Shown here in pieces: positions 8,498 through 17,655 of a stretch of DNA of 64,000 nt (position 1 is its first letter; each line of letters begins with the position of its first letter). Below the pieces are notes generated by a model. It did no database searches. It had not been told where the DNA came from and worked only from the letters and a program-made list of their open reading frames with translations. The stretch spans positions 5,580,001 through 5,644,000 of the forward strand of contig NZ_CP011131.1 of the NCBI RefSeq assembly GCF_001442805.1, read 5' to 3'. The position numbers were made by a program, and so were the translations under genes. This DNA is from Lysobacter gummosus (GTDB lineage: Bacteria; Pseudomonadota; Gammaproteobacteria; Xanthomonadales; Xanthomonadaceae).

Positions 8498-11400
8498 ATG
8501 ACCACCACTTCCAACGGGAGGGCGCTGCGGCGCCGTCCCTTGCTCATCGCTATCGCCTTCGCCATGGCGGCGCCGGGCTTCGCGGTCGCAGGGCCCCAGG
8601 ACGCGCAGACGTCCACGGCTCCCGCCGCCGCGCCGGCCGAACGTGCCGCCACCGAACTGGAAGGCATCCAGGTCACCGCCTCGCGCATTCCGCGCACCGG
8701 CTTCGATTCGCTGGAACCGGCCACGGTGATCAACGGCGACGCCGTGCGCGAGCGCGGCGTGACCAACATCGCCGACGCGCTCAACCAGACCGTCGGCTTC
8801 GGCGTCGGCCAGACGCCCGAAGGCGGCCAGGGCAGCTTCGCCGGCGGCGTCAACTTCGTGAACCGGTTCGGCCTGGGCAGCAACCGCACGCTGACCCTGA
8901 TCAACGGCCGCCGCGTGGTGACCTCGCGCGCGCTGACCAACTTCGGCTTCTCCGCCGGCGCCCAGGTCGATCTCAACGCGATCCCGGTGCAGATGATCGA
9001 CCGCGTCGAGAACGTCGCCATCGGCGGCGCGCCGACCTACGGCTCCGACGCCATCGCCGGCGTGGTCAACGTCATCCTCAAGGACCGCTTCCAGGGCGCC
9101 GAGGTCAATTTCAACTACGGCATCAGCGATCAAAGCGACAACCAGATCATGGGTTACAACTTCGTCGCCGGTTCGGATTTCGCCGACGGTCGCGGCAACG
9201 TGATCGTCAGCGGTTCCTACGACGAATCCGAAGGCCTGGTGCGTTCGGACCGCACCGATTTCGCCCGCGCCTACGCCTTCCCGGCCAATCCCAACGCCGC
9301 GCAGATGGCGACCAACCAGCCCGGCCGCACGCCCGGCAACGACGGCCGCGTCAATCCGGACATTCCCTTCGACACCGGCCCGGAAGACGGTATCCCCGGC
9401 ACCGTGCTGATCCGCAACGCGCGCACCTTCACCACCACCTTCGGCGGTCTGCTGCTGCCGGCCAGCGGCGCGATCACCTCCCCCGGCGGCGCCTTGGTCG
9501 GCTTCGGCCCGAACAAGCGCACCTATCTGCAGTTCGCGCCGAACGGCGACATCGTGCCCTATGACCCGGGCATCAACTTCGGCACCAGCACCGCCTCGGG
9601 CGGTCAGGGGCTCAACACCGCCGACATCACCGCGCTGTTGACCAGCCTGCAGCGGCAGTCGGTCAACGTGATCGCGCACTACGATGTCGCCGACAATGTG
9701 CGCCTGTTCGTCGAGGGCATGCATTACCACTCCGAGGCCGATCCGCCGGTGGATATCGCCAGCACCGGCAACACCACCGCCGGCACCCGCCTCAACAGCG
9801 CGCTGCTGGTGAAGTCCGATCACCCGCTGCTCAACGCGCAGGCGCGGCAGCAGTTGGCGGCGTTGAAAATTCCGACTTTCCGCCTCGCCCGCACCTCGGC
9901 CGATCTCGGGCTGACACCGGACCATGTCGAAAGCGACATCGACCGCATCGTGATCGGCGCCCGCGGCGACTTCGATCTGTGGACGCGCCAGTTCGACTGG
10001 GAAGTGTCGGCCAACTACGGCCGCATGCAGGCCAGCACCTCGTCGGTGTCGCTGAACCAGCAGAACTTCATCAACGCGATCAACGTGCGCAACGTCGGCG
10101 GCAAGCTGGTGTGCGATCCCACCGCGCGCAATGCCGTCTATTTGGCCTCGGCCGGCGCCAATTCCGAGCCGATCGCCGATCCCAACTGCGTGCCGCTGGA
10201 TCTGTTCGGCCAGGGCCGCCCGTCCAAGGAAGCGATCAACTACGTCACCGGCCGCGCCGTCACCGATTTCGAACAAAAGCAGAAGGTGTTCAGCGCCTTC
10301 ATGCACGGCAACATCGCCGATCTGTGGAGCGGTCCGCTCAATGTCGCGCTGGGCTACGAGCACCGGGTCGAGGAAGGCGGCTTCACCCCGAACGATTTCA
10401 CCCGCCGCGGGCTCGGCCGCTCGGTGGCGATTCCGCCGCTCAACGGCAAGTTCCACACCAACGAGTACTACGCCGAAGCGTTGCTGCCACTGGTGTCGGA
10501 GAACGCGGACATTCCCGGCCTGCATCGTCTGGATATCACCGGCAAGTTCCGCCGCGTCGATAACAGCGTCAACGGCGGCTTCAACGCCTACACCTACGGG
10601 TTGCAGTGGGAGCCGATTCCCGGCCTGCTGGTGCGCGGCAACAAGACCCGCTCGCTGCGCGCGCCGGTGATCACCGAGTTGTTCCTGCCGCAGGTGGAAC
10701 TGTTCCAGAGCACCTCCGATCCCTGCGATCGCCGCAACGTCACCGGCGGCCCGGCGCCAGCGGTGCGCGCGCGCAACTGCGCGGCGTTCTACCAGCAGTA
10801 CGGCCTGAACCCGGTGGACTTCCAGCAGAACGCGTCCACCGCGCGCGGCGCGCGCCAGGGCGAGCCGAACCTGGACAACGAATCGGCCGATTCGTGGACC
10901 GCCGGCGTGGTCTGGCAGCCCGACTTCATCCGCGGCCTGCGCATGGCGGTGGACTACAACGAGGTCAAGCTCAAGGACCAGATCTTCGCCCAGAGCATCA
11001 ACGATGTGCTGTCGGCCTGCTACGACAATCCCGACTTCAACGCCGGCAACGTCAACACCGCCAACTACTACTGCCAGCAGGTCCAGCGCCGTGCCGACGG
11101 CCAGTTCGACATCGTCGGCGTGCGTTATCGCAACGGCGACTTCATCCACTTCCAGGGCATCACCGGCGAGTTGACCTATCGCTGGGACGCCGGCGATTGG
11201 GGCCAGTTCGACTTCAGCGCCAATGCGCTGATCGTCAAGCGCTTCGAAAGCTCGACCACCGGCGTGTCGGTGGACGACGATCGCGGCGAGATCGGCATGT
11301 CCGAGCGGCAGTTCCAGTTCGGCGTGGATTACCAGAAGGGGCCGGTCGGCTTGAACCTGCAGGGACGTTATCTGAGTCCGTCGGTGTTCGACAACGAGAA

Positions 11401-11620
11401 CACCGTGGAGACTTCCGACATCCTGCGCGCCCCGGCCTACTGGCTGTTCAGCGCCGGCGCCAACTATCGCTTCGGCGATAACGTGGTGCTGCGCTTCAAC
11501 GTGCAGAACCTGTTGGACAAGGACCCGCCGCTGGGCACCACGCCGGGCGAGTTGGGTATCGGCACGTACGACATCCTGGGGCGGCGTTATAACTTCAGTG
11601 TGACGTATCGGTTCGATTGA
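8498..11620 (+). CDS. TonB-dependent outer-membrane receptor
   Basis: A 1,040-residue receptor starting at MTTTSNGRALRRRPLL, preceded by GGGGA at a good distance; the upstream ATG at 8426 has no such site. A signal peptide (hydrophobic run to about residue 30) is followed by an Ala/Pro-rich spacer, then a TonB-box-like segment IQVTASRIPR and a plug domain with LTLINGRRVV and YGSDAIAGVVNVILK. The rest is a 22-strand-type barrel, ending LLDKDPPLG and YNFSVTYRFD. Such receptors import scarce nutrients using TonB energy. The substrate cannot be told: no siderophore or sugar genes adjoin it. Long extracellular loops contain several cysteines (for example FQSTSDPCDRRN). Confidence 0.93.
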   Translation: MTTTSNGRALRRRPLLIAIAFAMAAPGFAVAGPQDAQTSTAPAAAPAERAATELEGIQVTASRIPRTGFDSLEPATVINGDAVRERGVTNIADALNQTVGFGVGQTPEGGQGSFAGGVNFVNRFGLGSNRTLTLINGRRVVTSRALTNFGFSAGAQVDLNAIPVQMIDRVENVAIGGAPTYGSDAIAGVVNVILKDRFQGAEVNFNYGISDQSDNQIMGYNFVAGSDFADGRGNVIVSGSYDESEGLVRSDRTDFARAYAFPANPNAAQMATNQPGRTPGNDGRVNPDIPFDTGPEDGIPGTVLIRNARTFTTTFGGLLLPASGAITSPGGALVGFGPNKRTYLQFAPNGDIVPYDPGINFGTSTASGGQGLNTADITALLTSLQRQSVNVIAHYDVADNVRLFVEGMHYHSEADPPVDIASTGNTTAGTRLNSALLVKSDHPLLNAQARQQLAALKIPTFRLARTSADLGLTPDHVESDIDRIVIGARGDFDLWTRQFDWEVSANYGRMQASTSSVSLNQQNFINAINVRNVGGKLVCDPTARNAVYLASAGANSEPIADPNCVPLDLFGQGRPSKEAINYVTGRAVTDFEQKQKVFSAFMHGNIADLWSGPLNVALGYEHRVEEGGFTPNDFTRRGLGRSVAIPPLNGKFHTNEYYAEALLPLVSENADIPGLHRLDITGKFRRVDNSVNGGFNAYTYGLQWEPIPGLLVRGNKTRSLRAPVITELFLPQVELFQSTSDPCDRRNVTGGPAPAVRARNCAAFYQQYGLNPVDFQQNASTARGARQGEPNLDNESADSWTAGVVWQPDFIRGLRMAVDYNEVKLKDQIFAQSINDVLSACYDNPDFNAGNVNTANYYCQQVQRRADGQFDIVGVRYRNGDFIHFQGITGELTYRWDAGDWGQFDFSANALIVKRFESSTTGVSVDDDRGEIGMSERQFQFGVDYQKGPVGLNLQGRYLSPSVFDNENTVETSDILRAPAYWLFSAGANYRFGDNVVLRFNVQNLLDKDPPLGTTPGELGIGTYDILGRRYNFSVTYRFD

Positions 11621-11637
11621 AGCACGGTCTTCGCCAC

Positions 11638-11665
11638 AACCTCTCTTCCGCAGGGGAGAGAGGTT
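11638..11665. terminator. Hairpin after the TonB receptor gene
   Basis: Inverted repeat with 9-bp arms AACCTCTCT and AGAGAGGTT, extended by TCC/GGG around the GCA loop region. It starts 18 nt past the receptor stop. There is no T-run, so it may be a terminator aided by other factors or an mRNA 3' end stabiliser. The same CTCTC/GAGAG theme recurs in the hairpin at 31281-31319. Confidence 0.5.
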
Positions 11666-11786
11666 GGTGAGTTGGGTGTCTCAAGGAACTCGCGAAACGT
11701 TATCCGCTCGCATATGAGGTTGAGCCAAGACGCTTCTAAGGTGCGTTTCACCATTCGCGGGCAACGCTGGCGTGCGTGCCGACTCG

Positions 11787-13262
11787 TTACAGCTTCGGCC
11801 CCTTCGGGGCTGGATCGTCTTGCGTCTGTGTGGGTGTTGGTTGCGGCCCGCTCTGCGTTTGCGCTTGCTGTTGCGCCAGCGCGGAATGAATCTGCTGCGA
11901 GGCTTGGACCAAGCTCGTGGCGTTGTCCTGTGCCGCGGGCAGCAAGGCCAGTTTCGCTGTCGGGTTGCCCATTTCACCCTGACCGGCTATCAGGCCGCTG
12001 CGGTCGTTGTTGAAGACGACAAAATCGATTCGATCCAGCCGCTCGTTCTGCCCGCCCTGCGGTCGTTGCGCGCCCGCGAGGCTGGCGTAGGTCAGATTGG
12101 CGGCGGCTTGTTGCAAGCGCTCGCCCGAGAATGTGCCGGCAGGGATGTTCGGCGAGCGCTCGATCGCGTTCATCGCTTGCTGGAAGCGTTCGTGGCCGGG
12201 GTGATTGTGGTCGGTGATGCTGGCGGCGCCCGGAGGCGAAGAGGCCGGCGCTTGCGGTCCCGGTTGCGCCGGTTGCTTTGGCGCGCCCTGCTCGGGCGCG
12301 GGCGCGCTGGGCTGCTGTGTCTGCGCGCGTGCCGCCGGGCCGATGTTGAACTCGGCGAAACTGCCGTCGCGAACTAGCCGATTGAGGTTGACCTTGATCT
12401 CCGGGTTGTCTGCGTTCCAGCCCGCGCCGATGTTCTGGTTGCCTTCTTGTGCGCGCTCGTTGTTCCCGTAGGGATTGCGCAGCGTGACCTGAGCCTCGTT
12501 GGTCCGCGGATCGCGCGACACGCCCACCACCATGTAGGCATGGCTTTCCTCAAGGCCATCTTGAACGTCCCGGCCTTGCGTCGCCATCGATACCGGCCGA
12601 TGTGACGCCAGCGCCTGCTCCACCTCGGTATAGACCGAATCCAGCTCCAACTTGGCGCCCTGTGAAGGCGCACGGTATGCCGGTGGCTCAGAGGGTTTGA
12701 CATGGTTGGGGCCGGTGGGCCGCATCGGCGGGGCGTCGGGATTTCGAATCTGAAGACTGCGGCCTGATTCTCCGGTCAAGGCATACACGCCGTCGGACAG
12801 ACCACCGCCGCCCGTCACCGCGCCGATCGTCCGGTAGCCCCGGTCCAGATCGACTTTCCCTTGCGCGTCGCGGCCATACAATTCGGCGAATCCGGCTTCG
12901 ATCACGGTCGGCCACATGGGGCCATCGCCTTCGCGATTGTTGTCGGCCGTGCCGCCCCCCTTCTTGCTGATGTTCCGTCGAATATCATCTTGCGACACGA
13001 CGATCGATTCCCGGATCGGGTCGTTCTGCCCTTGGCCACGCTCGAGCGTGTTCGGTGGGCGATAGAGCGTTACCGTGAACTCGCCGGCCTCGGCATTAAA
13101 GCCGATGGCATTGCGAATGCGATCGGGCTGCTGCTCGCCAAGCACGCCCATCGGCGCGAGGAAATAGCAATCATAAAGACGGTCCTGGTCGATATCGGAC
13201 GCGCGCGGTCTGCCGTCCGCCCCATACAAATCCGCCGCTGTGTATTGCCGTTCCGTTGCCAT
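11787..13262 (-). CDS. Calpain-fold cysteine protease with C-terminal XVIPCD: putative T4SS antibacterial effector
   Basis: A 491-residue protein without signal peptide. Residues about 10-310 look like a peptidase C2 (calpain) core: DCYFLAPMG with Cys32 at the calpain nucleophile position, MWPTVIEAGFAELYG (117-130) matching the calpain helix motif, GGGGLSDGVYALTG (151-164), ESHAYMVVGV with His241, and LRNPYGNN with Asn263. A Pro/Gln-rich linker (313-347) leads to a C-terminal domain with DHNHPGHERFQQAM, LDRIDFVVF, LIAGQGEMGNPTAKLALLP and a Gln-rich tail. These are the hallmarks of XVIPCD, the signal that docks toxins on VirD4 of the Xanthomonadales bacteria-killing T4SS. The gene follows the lipoprotein gene by 27 nt. 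Catalytic residues are complete; the target is unknown. Confidence 0.85.
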   Translation of the reverse strand: MATERQYTAADLYGADGRPRASDIDQDRLYDCYFLAPMGVLGEQQPDRIRNAIGFNAEAGEFTVTLYRPPNTLERGQGQNDPIRESIVVSQDDIRRNISKKGGGTADNNREGDGPMWPTVIEAGFAELYGRDAQGKVDLDRGYRTIGAVTGGGGLSDGVYALTGESGRSLQIRNPDAPPMRPTGPNHVKPSEPPAYRAPSQGAKLELDSVYTEVEQALASHRPVSMATQGRDVQDGLEESHAYMVVGVSRDPRTNEAQVTLRNPYGNNERAQEGNQNIGAGWNADNPEIKVNLNRLVRDGSFAEFNIGPAARAQTQQPSAPAPEQGAPKQPAQPGPQAPASSPPGAASITDHNHPGHERFQQAMNAIERSPNIPAGTFSGERLQQAAANLTYASLAGAQRPQGGQNERLDRIDFVVFNNDRSGLIAGQGEMGNPTAKLALLPAAQDNATSLVQASQQIHSALAQQQAQTQSGPQPTPTQTQDDPAPKGPKL

Positions 13263-13289
13263 ATTGATTTCTTCCCTGGGTCGTTCGCG

Positions 13290-13775
13290 TCAATGTTTCG
13301 CAGAGGGCACGAGTTCAAAATAGCCCACCAAACCGCGCTCGCGGGTGTCTGGCAGAAAATCATTGGTCATCACAAAAGCGACATACCGCGGTGAGTCACC
13401 GCCAAGTTTCCATAGAAACATCATGTAATTATCATCATCCAACCAACCATCGGCTTGCATCGCCCCGCCCAAGTTCTGGGTGACGTATTGGTGCGCCTTG
13501 GAACCGATCGCCGCGCTGTCGGTGGACCCAGGCGCGGTCAAGACGAAACGTTGATCGATCACCCGATATTCATGTTTCAAGTACTGCTCCACCCACTGCA
13601 CCATCGCCGCTTTGGCGCGCTGCTGATCGTGCTCGGGCGACAAGCTGTCAAACGGCTCAGGTGTTGCCCACTGTTGCAAGTCTTTCAGCGTGCTATTGGC
13701 TGGCTCGATGGTTCTGCAGCTTGTTAGCGCGCAGCACACCAGGACGAGCAAGGCCGCGAGGGCACGGAATTTCAT
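13290..13775 (-). CDS. Lipoprotein, candidate immunity protein for the T4SS effector
   Basis: A 161-residue lipoprotein: the signal MKFRALAALLVLVCCALTSC ends in a lipobox with Cys20, and an AAGGAG ribosome site precedes the ATG. The mature part has no family I recognise; it holds an aromatic, acidic middle (DGWLDDDNYMMFLWKLGG) and a C terminus VGYFELVPSAKH. In Xanthomonadales, XVIPCD effectors are normally encoded next to a small lipoprotein or periplasmic protein that protects the producer, usually just upstream. Its position, 27 nt before the effector in the same direction, and its periplasmic location fit that role. No sequence similarity to known immunity proteins can be claimed. Confidence 0.75.
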   Translation of the reverse strand: MKFRALAALLVLVCCALTSCRTIEPANSTLKDLQQWATPEPFDSLSPEHDQQRAKAAMVQWVEQYLKHEYRVIDQRFVLTAPGSTDSAAIGSKAHQYVTQNLGGAMQADGWLDDDNYMMFLWKLGGDSPRYVAFVMTNDFLPDTRERGLVGYFELVPSAKH

Positions 13776-14002
13776 GGCGAGTCTCCTTCTGCCGTTGCGG
13801 CCAGTGTAGACCGGACCTGTCGTGGCTGCCCATGCATTCTGATTCTAGTATTCGGCCCACATTAGGATCGTCCAAGCTCTGCGTAAAGAACGTCACCAAT
13901 CGGCAAAAAAACAGACGCGCACCTCCTACTCAATGGCTGCACCTGCTATTGGCATCGCTGCTAAGCTCACGTTTCGCGCCTCGTTAACGCTCAAAGTCCG
14001 CC

Positions 14003-14455
14003 ATGATCCAACGCCAACTCCAGCAAGACCGCAGCGGCTGCGGGTTGGCCTGCGTGGCGATGCTGGCCAGCATCGGCTATGCGCAAGTGCGCGGCTTGGC
14101 GCAGGCGCTCGGTGTTGGACCAAAGCCGTATCGCTATCGCGCCGGCGCGGGATCGCGCACGGCGCGCGACGGTTATCTGACCGACGCGCGCCAACTACGG
14201 CGCATGCTCAAGCTGCTGGGGCTGCGCAGCGAGGCCGAACGCGAAGTCTCGGATTGGGACGAATGCGACGGCGACGGAATCGCCGCGATCAACTATGACG
14301 CGGCGAACGACAGCTGGCACTGGGTCGTGCACTTGCGCGATCGCAACGGCGCCTGCGTGCTAGACCCTAACGCACGCGTGCGCAGCGAGCGACGCACCGA
14401 CTTCGGACGCATGCGACCAGTGCGCTTCATTCCGGTATCCCTCGAGCCGCGCTGA
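14003..14455 (+). CDS. Small C39-like cysteine peptidase
   Basis: A 150-residue protein with no signal peptide. The opening QLQQDRSGCGLACVAMLA has the Gln...Cys-Gly arrangement of C39/papain-like bacteriocin-processing peptidases, with Cys13 as likely nucleophile. WHWVVHL (His106 region) and CVLDPN (Asp121) would complete the triad. The length fits a stand-alone C39-like domain without the ABC transporter that normally carries it. No bacteriocin precursor or transporter is nearby, so its substrate is unknown. It lies close to, but on the opposite strand from, the toxin locus, and its stop is one base from the stop of the convergent MocR gene. The ribosome site is weak. Confidence 0.75.
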   Translation: MIQRQLQQDRSGCGLACVAMLASIGYAQVRGLAQALGVGPKPYRYRAGAGSRTARDGYLTDARQLRRMLKLLGLRSEAEREVSDWDECDGDGIAAINYDAANDSWHWVVHLRDRNGACVLDPNARVRSERRTDFGRMRPVRFIPVSLEPR

Positions 14456-14456
14456 C

Positions 14457-15920
14457 TCAACGCGCGTCCAACTCCGCCAACGACACCGCGTAGGCACGCA
14501 GCGCCATGCGGATTTCGTCCGCGTCGATCACCCCATAACCGAAGGTGATCGCCGGATGCGCGGACGCGCTCATCGCGTATTCGGCGATCGACTGCGCTCC
14601 AGGCGCGTAGCGCGGCAGGCGCGACAGGATCGCCGGCGCCAGCCCGAGATCGCGGATGCGCGCGGCCAGATGCAGGCCGGCTTCGGACGGAATCGGCTCC
14701 AGCCACGGCGCCAGCGGGCCGCGCAAGCCTTCCAGCAAGGCGTCGCGGCGTTCCTCGTAGATCGCGCGCATGCGCCGCACGTGCCGGGCCAGATGGCCGT
14801 CGCGGATGAACGCCGCCAGTACCGACTGGGTGATGGTGTCGCAATGCGAATCGGCGCAGTGCTTGACCGTGATCAACGCGTCGCGCGACCACGCCGGGGC
14901 GACGATGAAACCCTTGCGCAAGGACGGAAACAGGCTCTTGGAAAACGTGCCTACGTAGAACACCAGCGCATCGCGATCCAGCGTCTGCAACGCATCCAGC
15001 GGACGGCCGCCGAAACGGAATTCGCCGTCGTAGTCGTCCTCGATCACGATCGCGTTGCGCTGGCGGGCGAAATCCAGCAGCGCGCGGCGGCGGCGCATCG
15101 ACAGCGCCACGCCGGTCGGCGACTGATGCGAGGGCGTCACGCTGATCACCCGCACGTCCTCGGGCAATTGCTCCACGCACAGGCCTTCTTCATCGACCGG
15201 CATCGGCACCAGCCGCGCGCCGGCGGCGGCGAAGGCGGCGCGCACCGGCGGGTAACCGGGTTCCTCGACCGCGACCCGGGTCTGGCCCGGCGTCACCAGC
15301 AGGCGCGCCAGCAGATCGAAGGCCTGCTGCGCGCCGGAGGTGACGATCACATCGTCGGCCACGCACGCCACCGCGCGCGCGAACGCGACGTGCTGGGCGA
15401 TGGCGTCGCGCAATTCGGCGATGCCTTCCGACGGCGGATAGCCGAAACGCGTCTTCGACCACGTGCGCAAGGTTTGCGCCGACAGCCGGCGCCAGACGTC
15501 GTGGGGGAAATGGCGATGATCGGGAATGCCGAGGCGGAAGCAGCGCTCAGGCAGTTGCCGCGGCGCGTCCGGGCGCAGGAACGGCGTGCGCCACAGCGGA
15601 TTCAGGCGCGGGTCTTCCAGGCCGGCATCCAGACGCTGCGGGCCGCGGCGGTCTCGGCGCGCGGCGACGTCGGCGACGACGGCCTTCGCGCCCGGACGCG
15701 GAGTCACGTAGCCCTCGGCGATCAACAGGTCGTAGGCGCTGACCACGGTGTTGCGGGCGATGCCCAGGGCGCTGGCGACCTGGCGCGTGGCCGGCAGCGC
15801 CGAACCGGCGATAAGGCGGCCGTCGAGGATCGCCGAGCGCAGCTGCTGGTGCAGTTCCTGGGTCAGGTTGCCGTGGCCGCGATCGGGCAGGGCCAGCGGG
15901 AACTGGAAAACTGGTTCCAT
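14457..15920 (-). CDS. MocR/PdxR-type transcriptional regulator
   Basis: A 487-residue fusion of a GntR-type winged helix (residues about 15-85; ELHQQLRSAILDGRLIAG, then LPATRQVASALGIARNTVVSAY) to a class I aminotransferase-like domain. The PLP lysine is in VGTFSKSLFPSLRKGF, and IVIEDDYDGEFRF carries the cofactor aspartate. MocR regulators sense PLP or amino-compounds and usually control divergent genes. Here the divergent neighbour is a glutathione transferase gene, 89 nt away, its most likely target. A regulator of pyridoxine synthesis (PdxR) is the best known relative, but no pdx gene is next to it. Confidence 0.9.
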   Translation of the reverse strand: MEPVFQFPLALPDRGHGNLTQELHQQLRSAILDGRLIAGSALPATRQVASALGIARNTVVSAYDLLIAEGYVTPRPGAKAVVADVAARRDRRGPQRLDAGLEDPRLNPLWRTPFLRPDAPRQLPERCFRLGIPDHRHFPHDVWRRLSAQTLRTWSKTRFGYPPSEGIAELRDAIAQHVAFARAVACVADDVIVTSGAQQAFDLLARLLVTPGQTRVAVEEPGYPPVRAAFAAAGARLVPMPVDEEGLCVEQLPEDVRVISVTPSHQSPTGVALSMRRRRALLDFARQRNAIVIEDDYDGEFRFGGRPLDALQTLDRDALVFYVGTFSKSLFPSLRKGFIVAPAWSRDALITVKHCADSHCDTITQSVLAAFIRDGHLARHVRRMRAIYEERRDALLEGLRGPLAPWLEPIPSEAGLHLAARIRDLGLAPAILSRLPRYAPGAQSIAEYAMSASAHPAITFGYGVIDADEIRMALRAYAVSLAELDAR

Positions 15921-16009
15921 CGAATCTCTCAGCTCTGGCCCAATCAGGGCGCCAGGGTACTCCTAAGCTGTGCTCATGGAAGCGGCCCGGCGCCGCGCGG
16001 AGCAGACTC

Positions 16010-16705
16010 ATGATCGACCTGTATTTCGCCGCCACTCCCAACGGCCTCAAGCTCAAGCTGTACCTGGCCGAGAGCGGGCTGGAGCACCGCGTGGTCCCGG
16101 TGCGGCTGTCGGCCGGCGAGCAATTCCAACCGCAATTCCTGGCTATTTCGCCCAACAACAAGATCCCGGCGATCCTCGACCACGCGCCCGCCGACGGCGG
16201 CGCGCCGCTGAGCGTGTTCGAGTCCGGCGCGATCTTGCTCTATCTCGCCCGCAAGACCGGCCAGCTGTGGCCGCGCGAAGAACGCGCGCAACTGGAAGCG
16301 ACGCAATGGCTGTTCTGGCAGATGGCGGGCCTGGGCCCGATGGCCGGGCAGGCCGGACATTTCCGCGCGCATGCGCCCGAGCCGGTGCCGTATGCGATCG
16401 AGCGCTACACCCGCGAGGTCAAGCGATTGTTCGGCGTGCTCGACCGGCAATTGCAGGGCCGCGACTTCATCGCCGGCGACGCGTATTCCATCGCCGATAT
16501 CGCCTGCTATCCGTGGATCGTGCCGCATGCCGGGCTGGGCCAGAACCTGGCCGACACGCCGGATCTGCAGCGCTGGTTCGAGAGCATCCGCGCGCGGCCG
16601 GCGACGCGGCGCGCGTATGAAGGCGTCGATGACCCGTATGCGAAGACGGCGAATTTCACCGAGGAAGAGCGGCGGGTGTTGTTCGGCGCGAACGCCAAAT
16701 CCTGA
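16010..16705 (+). CDS. Glutathione S-transferase (YfcG/YghU-like)
   Basis: A 231-residue protein with an N-terminal thioredoxin-like domain (MIDLYFAATPNGLKLKLYL, then SPNNKIPAILDH and the glutathione-binding FESGAILLYLA) and a helical C-terminal domain (ADIACYPWI). The NGLK, SPNNKIP and ESGAIL motifs are those of the nu-class disulfide-bond reductases YfcG and YghU, cytoplasmic enzymes that use glutathione. It is divergent from the MocR gene. The next gene starts 106 nt downstream on the same strand and may or may not be cotranscribed. Confidence 0.9.
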   Translation: MIDLYFAATPNGLKLKLYLAESGLEHRVVPVRLSAGEQFQPQFLAISPNNKIPAILDHAPADGGAPLSVFESGAILLYLARKTGQLWPREERAQLEATQWLFWQMAGLGPMAGQAGHFRAHAPEPVPYAIERYTREVKRLFGVLDRQLQGRDFIAGDAYSIADIACYPWIVPHAGLGQNLADTPDLQRWFESIRARPATRRAYEGVDDPYAKTANFTEEERRVLFGANAKS

Positions 16706-16811
16706 CGTGCTTTCGCCGAGCGCTGATTGAAAGGCGCCGGGGCTGAAGACCCTCCCGCAAAAATCCTGAAAGCGCTCCTCGCGCGCACAGCCAACCTCCA
16801 CGAGGCCCGCC

Positions 16812-17618
16812 ATGCCCTACCCCATCTGCGAAACCTGCGGCACCCAGTTCGCCGAATCCTCCGTGCCGCCGGCGCAATGCCCGATCTGCGAGGACGAACG
16901 CCAATACGTCGGCTGGAACGGCCAGCGCTGGACCACTCACGAGTCGCTGGCGCTGCGCTACACGCTGAAATTCGAAGACGACGGAGGCGTGCTCGGCATC
17001 GGCCTGAGCCCGGATTTCGCCATCAACCAGCGCATGGTTTATCTGCAGACCGGCGCCGGCAACATCCTGTGGGAGAGCCTGGCCCTGGTCACCGATGAAG
17101 CCGTCGCCGCGCTGCGGGCGCGCGGCGGCGTGGACCTGATCGCCATCTCGCATCCGCACTTCTACGCCTCGATGGTCGAATGGAGCCAGGCGCTGGGCGG
17201 CGTGCCGATCTACGTGCACGAAGCCGACCGCGAATGGGTGCAGCGTCCCTCGCCGCTGATCCGTTATTGGAGCGGCGACGAACTCGTGCTGTCCGACGAT
17301 GTCAGCCTGATCCGCTGCGGCGGCCATTTCACCGGCAGCACCGCGTTGCACTGGCGCCGCGGCGGCGAGCGCGGCGACGCGCTGTTTCCGGGCGATGCGC
17401 TGCAGGTGGTGTCCGACCGCCGCCACGTGACCTTCATGTACAGCTATCCCAACTACATCCCGATGAAGCCGGCCGACGTGCGCGCGATGCGCGAGCGCGT
17501 GGCGCGCTACGCCTTCGAGGACGTGTACGGCTACACCTGGGGCCGCAACATCATCGGCGGCGGACGCGAGGCGGTCGATGCTTCGTTCGATCGCTACTTC
17601 AAGGCGATCGCGGACTGA
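16812..17618 (+). CDS. MBL-fold hydrolase with N-terminal zinc-ribbon-like segment
   Basis: A 268-residue protein. It opens with two CxxC pairs (CETCG and CPICE within the first 30 residues) that look like a small zinc ribbon. A metallo-beta-lactamase fold follows: SHPHFYASMVEW in place of the usual HxHxDH, CGGHFTGSTALHW and FPGDALQVV. The canonical second metal-ligand motif is thus altered (HPHFYAS lacks the usual third histidine and aspartate), so activity or metal content may differ from typical members. I recall similar proteins annotated simply as MBL-fold hydrolases. The cupin gene follows after 37 nt, which suggests an operon. Confidence 0.85.
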   Translation: MPYPICETCGTQFAESSVPPAQCPICEDERQYVGWNGQRWTTHESLALRYTLKFEDDGGVLGIGLSPDFAINQRMVYLQTGAGNILWESLALVTDEAVAALRARGGVDLIAISHPHFYASMVEWSQALGGVPIYVHEADREWVQRPSPLIRYWSGDELVLSDDVSLIRCGGHFTGSTALHWRRGGERGDALFPGDALQVVSDRRHVTFMYSYPNYIPMKPADVRAMRERVARYAFEDVYGYTWGRNIIGGGREAVDASFDRYFKAIAD

Positions 17619-17655
17619 GCGACCGCGCCGCCCTCCCTCTACAGGAACCGCGACC

